DNA of 64,000 bases, from the NCBI RefSeq assembly GCF_000383615.1, contig NZ_KB911583.1:355369-419368 (forward strand), read 5' to 3'. The notes under the pieces were generated by a model. The model saw nothing but the letters and a program-made list of their open reading frames with translations, was not told where the DNA came from and searched no databases. Position numbers and translations under genes: made by a program. Source of the DNA: Streptomyces canus 299MFChir4.1 (GTDB taxonomy: Bacteria > Actinomycetota > Actinomycetes > Streptomycetales > Streptomycetaceae). Numbering within the stretch: position 1 is the stretch's first letter; each line of letters begins with the position of its first letter. Shown here in pieces: positions 46,865 to 54,926 of the stretch.

Positions 46865-48195
46865 CAGACGGCTCCTGCGGAACGGGCCGTGCGGAAGCCG
46901 GAGAAGATCTGCCGCCGGATCGGATAGTCCCAGTTGCGGAAGGTGCCCCGGCAGGCCACCGCGTCCACGGCGAACGAGCCGCCGCGCAACACCTTGTGGT
47001 CGGGGCCGAAGAACACCTCCGAGTACTCCTTGTACGGGAACGCCTGGAAGCCGGGGTAGGGCTCGAAGTCGCTCGCCGTCCACTCCCACACGTCACCGAT
47101 CAACTGCCGTACACCGAGCGGAGACTCGCCCTCCGGGAAACTGCCCGCGGGGGCGGGGCGCAGGTGCCGTTGACCCAGGTTGGCGTGCTCGGGTGCCGGG
47201 TCGGCGTCGCCCCACGGGTAGCGCATCGAGCGGTCCCCGGCCGGGTCGTGACGGGCCGCCTTCTCCCACTCCGCCTCCGTGGGCAGCCGCCGGCCGGCCC
47301 AGCGGGCGTAGGCGTCGGCCTCGTACCAGCACACGTGGACCACCGGCTCGTCGGGCGGCACGACCTCGGTGACGCCGAAGCGCCTGCGCAGCCATTGCTT
47401 GCCGTCGCGGCTCCAGAACAGCGGGGCGTGGATGGAGTGACCGCGGATGTGCGCCCACCCGGCCGGGGCCCACCAGCGCTCGTCGTCGTAACCGCCGTCC
47501 GCGATGAAGGCCTGGTACTCGGCGTTGGTCACCGGAGTGGTGTCGATGTAGAAGGCGTCCACCTCACGCCGGTGCGCGGGGCGTTCGTTGTCCAGCGCCC
47601 ACGGCTCGTCGGAGGTGCCCATGGTGAACGGGCCGCCGGGGACGAGGACTTCGGCCGGGCCCGTGAACAGCGGTGCCGGGTCCGGGTCGGGGGCGGTCAG
47701 GGCCTGGGGGCCCTTGCGGAGCTGATGGGTGATCAGCATCGTCTCGTCGTGCTGCTGTTCATGCTGCGCGATCATCCCGAAGGCGAACCCGGCCTCGGTG
47801 AGCCGGGTTCCGTGCAGCGCGCTGCCCTCCAGGACGTCCAGGACCCGTCCGCGCACCTCCGACGCGTAGTGCCGGGACTCGGCGGGCGTCAGCAGGGGCA
47901 GCGTGGGGCGTTCGGAGCGCGGGTGCTCGAAGGCGTCGTAGATGCCGTCTATCTCGGGCCGTATCGCCTCCTGCCCGGCGACGGTCCGCAGCAGCCACTG
48001 CTCCTCCTGGTTGCCGATGTGGGCGAGGTCCCACACGAGCGGCGACATCAGCGGCGAGTGCTGGGCGGTCAGGTCGGGGTCCTCCACACAGCTGGTGAGG
48101 AGGGTCGTACGGTCCCGCGCGGTGACCAGGGTGGTGACGGCCCGCTCGCGGAAGGCCTCGGGGTCGACGGAGGGGTCGACGGACGGGTTGGTCAT
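46864..48195 (-). CDS. egtB: Ergothioneine biosynthesis sulfoxide synthase EgtB
   Basis: A 443-residue iron enzyme. Seen: N-terminal DinB-type domain with WDLAHIGNQEEQW and QHEQQHDE, supplying the iron-binding His residues, then a formylglycine-generating-enzyme fold (VPGGPFTMGTSDEPWALDNERP, WYEADAYARWAGRRLPTEAEWEKAAR, VWEWTASDFEPYPGF, LRGGSFA). It joins hercynine to gamma-glutamylcysteine with oxygen. ATG 48195 overlaps the egtA stop (ATGA). Confidence 0.96.
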   Translation of the reverse strand: MTNPSVDPSVDPEAFRERAVTTLVTARDRTTLLTSCVEDPDLTAQHSPLMSPLVWDLAHIGNQEEQWLLRTVAGQEAIRPEIDGIYDAFEHPRSERPTLPLLTPAESRHYASEVRGRVLDVLEGSALHGTRLTEAGFAFGMIAQHEQQHDETMLITHQLRKGPQALTAPDPDPAPLFTGPAEVLVPGGPFTMGTSDEPWALDNERPAHRREVDAFYIDTTPVTNAEYQAFIADGGYDDERWWAPAGWAHIRGHSIHAPLFWSRDGKQWLRRRFGVTEVVPPDEPVVHVCWYEADAYARWAGRRLPTEAEWEKAARHDPAGDRSMRYPWGDADPAPEHANLGQRHLRPAPAGSFPEGESPLGVRQLIGDVWEWTASDFEPYPGFQAFPYKEYSEVFFGPDHKVLRGGSFAVDAVACRGTFRNWDYPIRRQIFSGFRTARSAGAV

Positions 48196-49496
48196 GTGCG
48201 GATTTCCTTCCCGAGTGAACCGTGCGTCCGGTCCAGCAGATCGTCGGCGGGGCAGCGGCCCCGGATCACATAGCGGTGCAGGTAGGCCCCGACGGCGTCG
48301 GCGACCTCGGTGGTGGCGCCGAGCCGGGGCAGGGCCTCCAGGGCCGCCGCGAAGCACGCGATCGCGGCCTCGTGCAGTTCGGGGTCGGCCAGACCGTGGC
48401 GGGCCGCGTCGATCCACAGCGGATTGTGCGGGGCGGGCATCGACAGGGTGCGCTCGGCCAGCGGCTTCACCACCCGGTAGGCGGTCTCGGCGGCCTCCGG
48501 GTCGTCGAAGAGCGCCGCCGTCACCGCGAGCGGGACGATCCAGCCGTCCTCGCCGGGCTGGGCGTCGATCATGCGCAGTTCCAGATGGCCGCGCGGCCTG
48601 ACCGGCGGGAACAGGGTCGAGACGTGGTAGTCGAGATCCTCCCGCGTCGGCTGTCGCGGCGTCCCTGACCTGGCCCACTCCCGGAAGGAGAGCCCCTCCG
48701 GGACGTCCCAGGGGCCGCTGTCCCGCCGTATGCACATCACGGGCGCGTCCAGGACGTGCCGGGCCCAGGCGCCGCGCGGGTCGGTGCCCAGGTCGGGGCC
48801 GCCCGCCCGGCCCTTGCCGATCTCCGTCCACCGCAGCTGGCGGGTCGAGAGCCAGCCGGTGGGCTCCGAACCGGCGAGCGGGGAGTTGGCGAAGGCGGCC
48901 ACCAGGACCGGGCCCAACTGGTGCGCCAGCCACCAGCGGCGCCCCAGGCCCAGGGGGCCGGGCTCCTCGTGGCCGGCGTCCACGCACACCTGCACGGAGG
49001 CCGAGGTGCACATCATGGCGCGCCCTGCCGGACCGGTGCGGTCCAGACAGGCCTCCATGGCGTCGTAGCGCGGCTCCCGCAGATATCTGCGGGGCGGATG
49101 CCAGGGGTCGTGGCCGAGGCCGACGAGGCCGAGACCCTGCTCGGCGAGGGCCGCCCGGACGGCGGCCAGATCGGCGGAGACGGTACCGATGCACTCCATC
49201 AGGGAGTCGGCGGGCTGCGAGCTCAGCTCCAGCTGGCCGCCCGGTTCGACGGTGAGCGCCGACTTCAGGGGCACGGTCCGCAGTGCGGCGTAGGCCGCCG
49301 CGAGTCGTTCGGATGTCACGGGGAGCCGCGGGCTGCGCAGCTCGTGGACGAGCCATTCCACTTCCACCCCGATACGTCGGGGCGGACCGGTCTTGAAGCA
49401 GATGCCGCGGACCAGGGCCTCGAGCTCTGCTTCGGGGAGCGAGGTACGCGGCTTCGTACAGTCGGCCGGCGTACAGTCGCTGGGGGTGTCGGACAT
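48192..49496 (-). CDS. egtA: Glutamate-cysteine ligase EgtA
   Basis: A 434-residue GCS2-type ligase. Seen: RIGVEVEWLVHEL (substrate/metal Glu residues), TVEPGGQLELSSQPA, GLGHDPWHPPRRYL, MMCTSASVQVCVDAG and LELRMIDAQPGEDGWIVPLAV. It makes gamma-glutamylcysteine for EgtB. ATG 49496 is chosen for AGGAGG 8 bases upstream; an ATG at 49523 has no such site. First of four overlapping genes, so one promoter in the 49497-49726 region probably drives the pathway. Confidence 0.95.
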   Translation of the reverse strand: MSDTPSDCTPADCTKPRTSLPEAELEALVRGICFKTGPPRRIGVEVEWLVHELRSPRLPVTSERLAAAYAALRTVPLKSALTVEPGGQLELSSQPADSLMECIGTVSADLAAVRAALAEQGLGLVGLGHDPWHPPRRYLREPRYDAMEACLDRTGPAGRAMMCTSASVQVCVDAGHEEPGPLGLGRRWWLAHQLGPVLVAAFANSPLAGSEPTGWLSTRQLRWTEIGKGRAGGPDLGTDPRGAWARHVLDAPVMCIRRDSGPWDVPEGLSFREWARSGTPRQPTREDLDYHVSTLFPPVRPRGHLELRMIDAQPGEDGWIVPLAVTAALFDDPEAAETAYRVVKPLAERTLSMPAPHNPLWIDAARHGLADPELHEAAIACFAAALEALPRLGATTEVADAVGAYLHRYVIRGRCPADDLLDRTHGSLGKEIRT

Positions 49497-49726
49497 ATCG
49501 TGATCCTCCTGAGATTCCACCATGCCACCGGTCCGGGGATCAGGTGGGTCGGACCGGCAACACTCGTCCCACCCAAGACCCTCGTCTCGTTCCGCACAAG
49601 GGGGTACATCCTTGCATTAGGGGCTGTGGATCTTCGTTTTCCCAGGATTTTCGAGGTGTTTTCGGTTGTGCCGGGCGCAGGAAAACTCTGTTGCACGGCC
49701 GCACCGGTATCGCCCACGATTCCAGC
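49497..49726. promoter_or_regulatory. Divergent promoter region of the egt operon and PARG-like gene
   Basis: This 230-base gap carries an inverted repeat CCGGTCC (49528-49534) / GGACCGG (49551-49557) near egtA and an AT-richer stretch at about 49608-49675 (TACATCCTTGCATTAG, CGTTTTCCCAGGATTTTCG), the probable promoter zone. I cannot assign the sigma factor or a regulator. Confidence 0.4.
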
Positions 49727-49789
49727 ATGAGCACGACGGGGGAAACCGCGCGGCGTGCGGTCATGGCGTCCACGGGGGTGGCGCCATGA
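49727..49789 (+). CDS. Possible 20-residue leader ORF coupled to the PARG-like gene
   Basis: ATG 49727 opens a 20-codon frame (starting MSTTGETARRAV) whose TGA overlaps the ATG of the next gene as ATGA. The codon bias is coding-like, but at this length that proves little. It could be a translated upstream ORF that couples ribosome entry to the main gene, or chance. Confidence 0.35.
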   Translation: MSTTGETARRAVMASTGVAP

Positions 49790-50616
49790 GCGCGCGTCTG
49801 CGCGGGATCGCGCAGGAGACGGAACGGATCGTCGCGGCGGGGCACTATCGCGCGCCGGACGGACGCCAGGTCTCCATCGCCGCCGAGATCGAGGCGGCGC
49901 GGGCGGGGACGCGGATGTACGGACCGGGGACCCTGGCGGTGCCGGACTTCGCCGCTGTGGACACGTTCTTCGAGGTCACGGGGGAGAGCAGTCTGGAAGC
50001 GGCCCAACGGCTCGGCGGCCGTCCTGCCGTGCTCAACTTCGCCTCGGCCCGCAATCCGGGCGGCGGCTATCTGAACGGCGCCCAGGCCCAGGAAGAGGCC
50101 CTGTGCCGTGCTTCCGCGCTGTACACCTGCCAGCTCCGGGCCCGCGAGTTCTACGACCACCACCGGACCCACCGCGACCCCTTCTACACCGACCGGGTCA
50201 TCCACTCACCGGCCGTACCGGTGTTCCGTGACGATCGCGGCGCCCTGCTGGACTCGGCGTACCTCGTGGGTTTCCTGACCGTGGCCGCCCCGAACGCCGG
50301 GGTGGTGCGGCGCACGTCACCCGAGCGCGTCACCGAGCTGCCGAGGGCCCTCGCGGCGCGTGCCGGGCAGGTCCTTTCGGTGGCCGTGACGGATGGCTAC
50401 CGGCGGCTGGTGCTGGGCGCCTGGGGCTGCGGGGTCTTCCAGAACGACCCCGCCCAGGTGGCGGGGGCGTTCCGGACGCTTCTCGGGCCCGGCGGACGCT
50501 TCGGCGGTGCCTTCGAGCACGTGGTGTTCGGGGTGCTGGACCGGACACGGGGTGCGGTGGTGCGCGAGGCGTTCGTCCGGGCCTTTGCCGAGGAGCGACT
50601 GCTCCGAACGGGTTAG
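49786..50616 (+). CDS. TIGR02452 family protein, bacterial-type PARG-like macrodomain
   Basis: A 276-residue protein. Seen: MSARLRGIAQETERIVAAGHY and RMYGPGTLAVPDF at the start, then the macrodomain: VLNFASARNPGGGYLNGAQAQEEALCRASALY holds the GGG-x6-8-QEE catalytic signature of bacterial poly(ADP-ribose) glycohydrolases, with VLGAWGCGVFQNDPAQVA further on. It likely removes ADP-ribose from proteins. ATG 49786 overlaps a possible leader ORF. Its TAG stop (50614-50616) overlaps the first bases of a MITE-like element. Confidence 0.9.
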   Translation: MSARLRGIAQETERIVAAGHYRAPDGRQVSIAAEIEAARAGTRMYGPGTLAVPDFAAVDTFFEVTGESSLEAAQRLGGRPAVLNFASARNPGGGYLNGAQAQEEALCRASALYTCQLRAREFYDHHRTHRDPFYTDRVIHSPAVPVFRDDRGALLDSAYLVGFLTVAAPNAGVVRRTSPERVTELPRALAARAGQVLSVAVTDGYRRLVLGAWGCGVFQNDPAQVAGAFRTLLGPGGRFGGAFEHVVFGVLDRTRGAVVREAFVRAFAEERLLRTG

Positions 50617-50822
50617 GTCCTGTCGTTTGGATCAGGTCGGCTGTGAGGTCCGGTGCCTTCCGGCCGACCCGAGCGGGGTCTGGTGCGTGCCGCTGCGAGG
50701 CGGGGGAGGGAGTCGACGCGATGGGGGAGTCGGCGACCGACGACAACGCGGCTGGGGGCACCCCCTCTCGGGGAGTGCGTGCCAGACCCCGCGACGCCGG
50801 GCTGATCCAACCGACAGGGCCT
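50615..50822. mobile_element. MITE-like element with imperfect terminal inverted repeats
   Basis: About 208 bases bounded by 26-base inverted ends (50615-50640 and 50797-50822; about 22 of 26 match; core CCTGTCG..TTGGATCAG). Inside, a second arm pair shares GCGGGGTCTGG, and a core GGGGGCACCCCCTC lies at 50754-50767. There is no transposase gene. The element fills the gap between two convergent genes and supplies bases of the PARG-like stop. Similar ends are, from memory, common between Streptomyces genes. Confidence 0.65.
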
Positions 50823-50827
50823 GACCG

Positions 50828-51274
50828 TCAGGTCCAGCCGTACCGCTCGTGCAGCCGCTGCCTGACCAGGTTGAACCGTCCCCGGTCCAGCGCGCACGCC
50901 TCCCGGCGCATGCCCTCCTCGTGGAGACGCAGGACGCGGTCGACGTCCACCCAGGAGTCCCGGCCGGTCCGGTCCCAGGGGCCGCTGCCGATCGGCACCC
51001 ACTCCCGGTCCCCGTCGTGCCGCTTGCTCGACAGCTGCACGGCGAGGACGGTGCCGGCCGCCTCCCGGGCGACCACGAGCACGGGACGGTCCTTGCCGCG
51101 TCCGTCGTTCTCCTCGAAGGGCACCCAGGTCCACACGATCTCCCCCGGGTCGGGGTCGCCGTCGTGCGCGGGGGAGTACTCGGTGCGCACCCTGCCGACC
51201 TCGCGCGGGTCGGTCTCGGTGGTGGCGGTGGCGCCGAAGCGGCCGGGGACGTTCTCATCGGTAAACGCAGTCAC
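50828..51274 (-). CDS. PemK/MazF family toxin-like protein, no antitoxin beside it
   Basis: A 148-residue protein. An N-terminal extension of about 40 residues precedes the PemK/MazF fold: PGEIVWTWVPFEENDGRGKDRPVLVVARE, VLAVQLSSKRH and WVDVDRVLRLHEEGMRREACALDRGRFNLVRQRL. MazF-type toxins cut RNA. GTG 51274 has AAGGTG 6 bases upstream, better than the GTG at 51283. No small antitoxin gene is next to it, so it may be a stand-alone or altered member. The stop lies 5 bases from the MITE. Confidence 0.85.
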   Translation of the reverse strand: MTAFTDENVPGRFGATATTETDPREVGRVRTEYSPAHDGDPDPGEIVWTWVPFEENDGRGKDRPVLVVAREAAGTVLAVQLSSKRHDGDREWVPIGSGPWDRTGRDSWVDVDRVLRLHEEGMRREACALDRGRFNLVRQRLHERYGWT

Positions 51275-51340
51275 GGGAGGCACCTTATGGTGTCCTGGCC
51301 GGCGAGGGCCTGCCGCGCCCGTGCGGTGAACGCGGGCGGC

Positions 51341-51368
51341 CCGGGGCCCTTTTCTCCAAAGGCCCCGG
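51341..51368 (-). terminator. Hairpin after the flotillin gene
   Basis: CCGGGGCC (51341-51348) and GGCCCCGG (51361-51368) pair perfectly around a 12-base loop that can extend the stem (CTTT/AAA). It lies 13 bases past the flotillin stop on the minus strand. Confidence 0.7.
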
Positions 51369-51380
51369 ACCGCTCGCCCT

Positions 51381-52859
51381 CTACTCCTGGACCGGCACCT
51401 TCTGGGCGGGCGGCGGTGCGGCGACCCCGTTGAGCGAAGTCCCGTTCTGCGTATGCCCGTTCTGGTTCATCGACGCCAGCAGCTGACGGGCCAGACCCAG
51501 CCCGGTGCCGCCCATGGTGAGCGCCTTGGCGAGCATGTCCGCCATGCCGTCGGCGCCGTTGAGGACCACCATGTTGTCGACGTTGCCGAACGCGGACGCG
51601 CCCGCTTTGACGATCTCCGGCCAGTTCTCGGCGAGTTGCTGGGCGACGACCGCCTCCTGGTTCTCGGCGAGGGCGGCGGCGCGGGCCTTGATGGCCTCCG
51701 CCTCCGCGAGACCCTTCGCCTTGGCCGCCTCGGCCTCCGCGAGACCCCTGGCCTGAGCCGACGCGGCCTCGGCCTCACCGGTGGCCCGGGTCGACGCGGC
51801 CATGGCCGTACCGCGGGCCTTGGTCGCCTCGGCCTCGGCACTCGCGGCCGTCTTGACCCGCGTCGCCTCGGCCGCCGCCGCGAGCTCCGTCTCCTTCGCC
51901 TTGGCCTCGGCCCCGGAGATCCGCGCGTCACGCTCGGCCTCGGCGAGGGTGCGCTTCTCGTAGGCCTTGGCGTCCGCCGGCTTGCGGACGTCGGCCTGGA
52001 GCTGTTGTTCGCGTCGGTGCGCCTCGAGTTCGGCGACCCTGGTCTCCTGGACGACGACCTCCTGCCGGGCGGCGGCGTCGGCGAGCGGACCGGCCTGGCG
52101 CGCCTTGGCGCCCGCCTTGTCCCGCTCGGCCTGGTAGCCGGCCTGGAGGATCTCGCTGTCCCGGGTGGCCTGCGCCATCCGAGCGAACGACTGCTGCTCG
52201 GCCTCGGTGGCCAGCCGGTTCGCCTCCGCCTGGGCGATGCGCGCGTCCCGTTGGACGGCGGCCGCGTGCGGCATCGCCAGGTTCTGGATGTACCCGGTCG
52301 GGTCCTCGATCTCATGGATCTGCAGGGAGTCGACGATGAGCCCCAGCTTCTCCATCTCGGTGCCGCACGCGGCCCGGGTCTGCCCGGTGAGCTTCTCCCG
52401 GTCGCGGATCATGTCCTCGACGGTCAACCCGCCGACGATGGACCTGAGATGACCGGCGAACACGTTGTGCACCCGCTCCGACATCAGCTTCTGCTGGTCG
52501 AGGAAGCGGCGCCCCGCGTTGGCGATCGACACGAAGTCGTCGCCGACCTTGAAGATGACCACGCCCCGCACCTTGAGCGGAATGCCCTGGTGGGTCACGC
52601 AGTCCACGTGCAGCTCGGTCTCGTTCAGGTCGAGCGAGAGCTTGCGCACCGCCTGCACACCGGGCAGCACCAGCGTGCCCCGCCCGGTGACGATGCGGAA
52701 TCCCATGCCCGCTTCGAGCCCCTCGGTCTTGTGGTTGGACCCCGAGATGATCAGTGCCTCGTTGGGTTCCGCGACACGCCACATCAGTTTGAACAGACCG
52801 ATCAGAACGGCGATGGCAGCTACGGCCACCCCCGCAACGACGCCGACAACCATCGGCAT
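51381..52859 (-). CDS. Flotillin-like SPFH protein
   Basis: A 492-residue membrane scaffold. Seen: an N-terminal hydrophobic helix (VVGVVAGVAVAAIAVLIGLFKLMW), the SPFH domain (about 30-200; WRVAEPNEALIISGSNHKTEGLEAGMGFRIVTGRGTLVLPGVQ, IHEIEDPTGYIQNLAMP), a long coiled coil rich in AEAEA repeats (about 205-420) and a Gly/Asn/Gln tail. Flotillins organise membrane microdomains. It is preceded on the same strand by an NfeD-like small protein, the classical flotillin partner. Confidence 0.93.
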   Translation of the reverse strand: MPMVVGVVAGVAVAAIAVLIGLFKLMWRVAEPNEALIISGSNHKTEGLEAGMGFRIVTGRGTLVLPGVQAVRKLSLDLNETELHVDCVTHQGIPLKVRGVVIFKVGDDFVSIANAGRRFLDQQKLMSERVHNVFAGHLRSIVGGLTVEDMIRDREKLTGQTRAACGTEMEKLGLIVDSLQIHEIEDPTGYIQNLAMPHAAAVQRDARIAQAEANRLATEAEQQSFARMAQATRDSEILQAGYQAERDKAGAKARQAGPLADAAARQEVVVQETRVAELEAHRREQQLQADVRKPADAKAYEKRTLAEAERDARISGAEAKAKETELAAAAEATRVKTAASAEAEATKARGTAMAASTRATGEAEAASAQARGLAEAEAAKAKGLAEAEAIKARAAALAENQEAVVAQQLAENWPEIVKAGASAFGNVDNMVVLNGADGMADMLAKALTMGGTGLGLARQLLASMNQNGHTQNGTSLNGVAAPPPAQKVPVQE

Positions 52860-52990
52860 ACGCCCCCTTGTGATGGTGCCCTTTCGGCACCGAACGAAGG
52901 GAGTGTGCGCCCGTTCGAGGCGCGGGTGAAGACGTCAACGAATCCTTGTCGCAACCTTGATACACGCCTCTCACCTGCGCGTGAGCGGGC

Positions 52991-53215
52991 TCAACTGTCG
53001 TACGCCGCCTGCACGTAGACCGTCCTCGGCGGCAGGTACTCCACCACCATCACCACCGTGCCCCGCTCGATCCGGTCCGTGCCGGTGGCGGGGTAGGCGA
53101 GGAAGTGCTCGGCGCCGCCCCGCACCCGGACGATCACCTCGCCGACGAGCCCCGGTCCGATCGTCCCCGTGACCCGTCCCATGAGCCCGACCATCGCCGC
53201 ATCGTCCATGGTCAC
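52991..53215 (-). CDS. NfeD-like small OB-fold protein
   Basis: A 74-residue protein: MGRVTGTIGPGLVGEVIVRVRGGAEHFLAYPATGTDRIERGTVVMVVEYLPPRTVYVQAAYDS follows in part the soluble OB-fold of NfeD C-terminal domains (G-x-V-G start, I-x-x-G-x-x-V-x-V core). There is no membrane helix. GTG 53215 or ATG 53209 may be the start. It lies between the amidase and flotillin genes, and NfeD-flotillin pairs are common, which supports the call. Confidence 0.72.
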   Translation of the reverse strand: MTMDDAAMVGLMGRVTGTIGPGLVGEVIVRVRGGAEHFLAYPATGTDRIERGTVVMVVEYLPPRTVYVQAAYDS

Positions 53216-53234
53216 AGGGTACGGGCCGGGCTGC

Positions 53235-54656
53235 TCAGGCGGCCGGGGAATCCACGGTGGCGAGGGGTCGAGGCCAGAGTTCGTGCCAGCGCAGTTCGGC
53301 CTCCAACTGCGCGGCGAGCGACAGCAGCAGCGGTTCGCTGTTCGCGGGACCGAGCAACTGGGCGCCGACGGGCAGCCCGCCGACGAACCCGGCGGGCACG
53401 TTGACCCCGGGCCACCCCAGCACGTTCCAGGGCCAGGCGTACGGACAGGCGGCGATCATCGCGCGGTCCGTGGCCAGTCCGCCGAGCCGGAGCATCGCCC
53501 CGATGGCCGGCGGGGGAGCGGCCGTCGTCGGGGCGAGGACGACGTCGTACGACGTGAAGAACCCGCCGATACGGCGGTGCAGGACCGCCTCCGCCCGCCG
53601 CGCCGCCCTCAGCGGCACCCCGCCGAGCAGTCCGCCGAGCCGGGCCGCGTCCCGGGTGCGGCGGTCCAGGAGCGCGGGGAAGGGCGCCTCGCGGACCCGC
53701 TCGGCGATGCCGGCCGTGGCGCGCGGGATGAAGGTGAGCCCGATCTGTCCGTACGGCGGATCGGCCTCCTCGACGGTGTGCCCCAAGTCGCCCAGTTTCC
53801 CGGCGAGTTCGACGACGCGTGCCCGTACTTCCGGCTGGAGCCGGGCGGGCAGCGCGGTGAACGGCGGCTTCAGGGCGAGTGCGATGCGCAGCCGGCCGGG
53901 ATCGCGGCCGACCGCCGCGAAGGCGTCGACGGCGGGCGGCCGATGCGGGTCCAGGGGGTGGTTTCCGGCGGCCGCGTCGAGGAGGAGGGCCGCGTCGGCG
54001 ACCGTGCGGGCCAGCGTGCCGTTGACGGTGATGCCCTGGAAGGACTCGCCGCGCGGCCAGGTGGAGATACGGCCGCGCTGCGGCTTGATGCCGACGAGGT
54101 GGGTCCAGGAGGCGGGGATCCGTACCGAACCGGCCCCGTCCGAGCCGAGCGCGGCGGGCACGAGACCGGCGGCGACGGCCGCGGCGGACCCGCCGGACGA
54201 GCCGCCCGGCGTGTGCTCGGGGCTCCAGGGATTGCGGGTCGCGCCGAAGGCCGGTCCCTCGGTGAACGGCCACTGCCCGAACTCGCAGGTGTTGGTCTTG
54301 CCGACGATCACGGCCCCGGCCGCGCGCAGCCGTCGTACCGCCTCACCGTCCCTGACGACCGCCGGGAACTCCCCCTGGCAGCCGAACGCGGTGGGTTCAC
54401 CGGCCACATCCATGTCGTCCTTCACGGCGACGGGCACCCCGAGCAGCGGTTTGCGCACTCCAGCGGCCAGTTGGGCGTCCGCGGCCTCCGCTTCCGCGAG
54501 TGCTGACCGCGTCCGTACGATCCGGAAGGCGTTGAGCGTGCTCTGGCTGCCGTGGATCCGCGCCAGGGTCTGCTCGACGAGCGCCCGGGAGGTGATCGTG
54601 CCGTCGGCCAGCGCGCGGGCGGTCTCCACCAGGCCTGCGGAGCGGTCGTACGTCAT
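53235..54656 (-). CDS. Amidase signature family enzyme
   Basis: A 473-residue amidase. Seen: catalytic Lys in LLGVPVAVKDDMDVAGEPT, NPWSPEHTPGGSSGGSAAAVAAGLVPAALGSDGAGSVRIPASW with the Ser-cisSer pair, and a long C-terminal part with APTTAAPPP. All three catalytic residues are present. The substrate is unknown; members cut amides, nitrile-derived amides or Glu-tRNA. ATG 54656 has GGAGG 8 bases upstream. It ends 19 bases before the NfeD-like gene. Confidence 0.92.
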   Translation of the reverse strand: MTYDRSAGLVETARALADGTITSRALVEQTLARIHGSQSTLNAFRIVRTRSALAEAEAADAQLAAGVRKPLLGVPVAVKDDMDVAGEPTAFGCQGEFPAVVRDGEAVRRLRAAGAVIVGKTNTCEFGQWPFTEGPAFGATRNPWSPEHTPGGSSGGSAAAVAAGLVPAALGSDGAGSVRIPASWTHLVGIKPQRGRISTWPRGESFQGITVNGTLARTVADAALLLDAAAGNHPLDPHRPPAVDAFAAVGRDPGRLRIALALKPPFTALPARLQPEVRARVVELAGKLGDLGHTVEEADPPYGQIGLTFIPRATAGIAERVREAPFPALLDRRTRDAARLGGLLGGVPLRAARRAEAVLHRRIGGFFTSYDVVLAPTTAAPPPAIGAMLRLGGLATDRAMIAACPYAWPWNVLGWPGVNVPAGFVGGLPVGAQLLGPANSEPLLLSLAAQLEAELRWHELWPRPLATVDSPAA

Positions 54657-54719
54657 GCGGGGCACCTCCGGAACTCCGGGACGACGTTGCCTACTGAACG
54701 GTAACGTCGGAAAGCGCTT

Positions 54720-54732
54720 CGCCGGAACGACA
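54720..54732. promoter_or_regulatory. Possible LacI-type half operator
   Basis: AAAGCGCTT within CGGAAAGCGCTTCGC (about 54706-54723 region of the divergent gap) resembles the AAAGCGCTTT core of LacI-family sites that control glycosidase genes. Short and imperfect, so weak; position approximate to within about 15 bases. Confidence 0.25.
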
Positions 54733-54803
54733 TCGGAGCGGGAGTCGCGGTTTCGCGGACGCCACAGCGGCCTCACAGCTGCCGCCAGGGGATGCGCAAA
54801 GCA

Positions 54804-54832
54804 TTGACGCGTCCTGGTCACAGCCCTACCTT
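54804..54832 (+). promoter_or_regulatory. Candidate sigma-HrdB promoter of the GH43 gene
   Basis: TTGACG (54804-54809), 17-base spacer, TACCTT (54827-54832): a good vegetative match, leaving a leader of about 87 bases before GTG 54927. The leader holds a direct repeat TCGGACGTC (54864-54872 and 54880-54888) at 16-base spacing, which could bind a regulator. Confidence 0.55.
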
Positions 54833-54926
54833 CTGATCGACTTCCCGAACCCTGTTCGGCAGGTCGGACGTCTGGCCGCTCGGACGTCCAGAGCCGCGCT
54901 GTGTCCTTGCCCCAGGGAGAGCCGCC

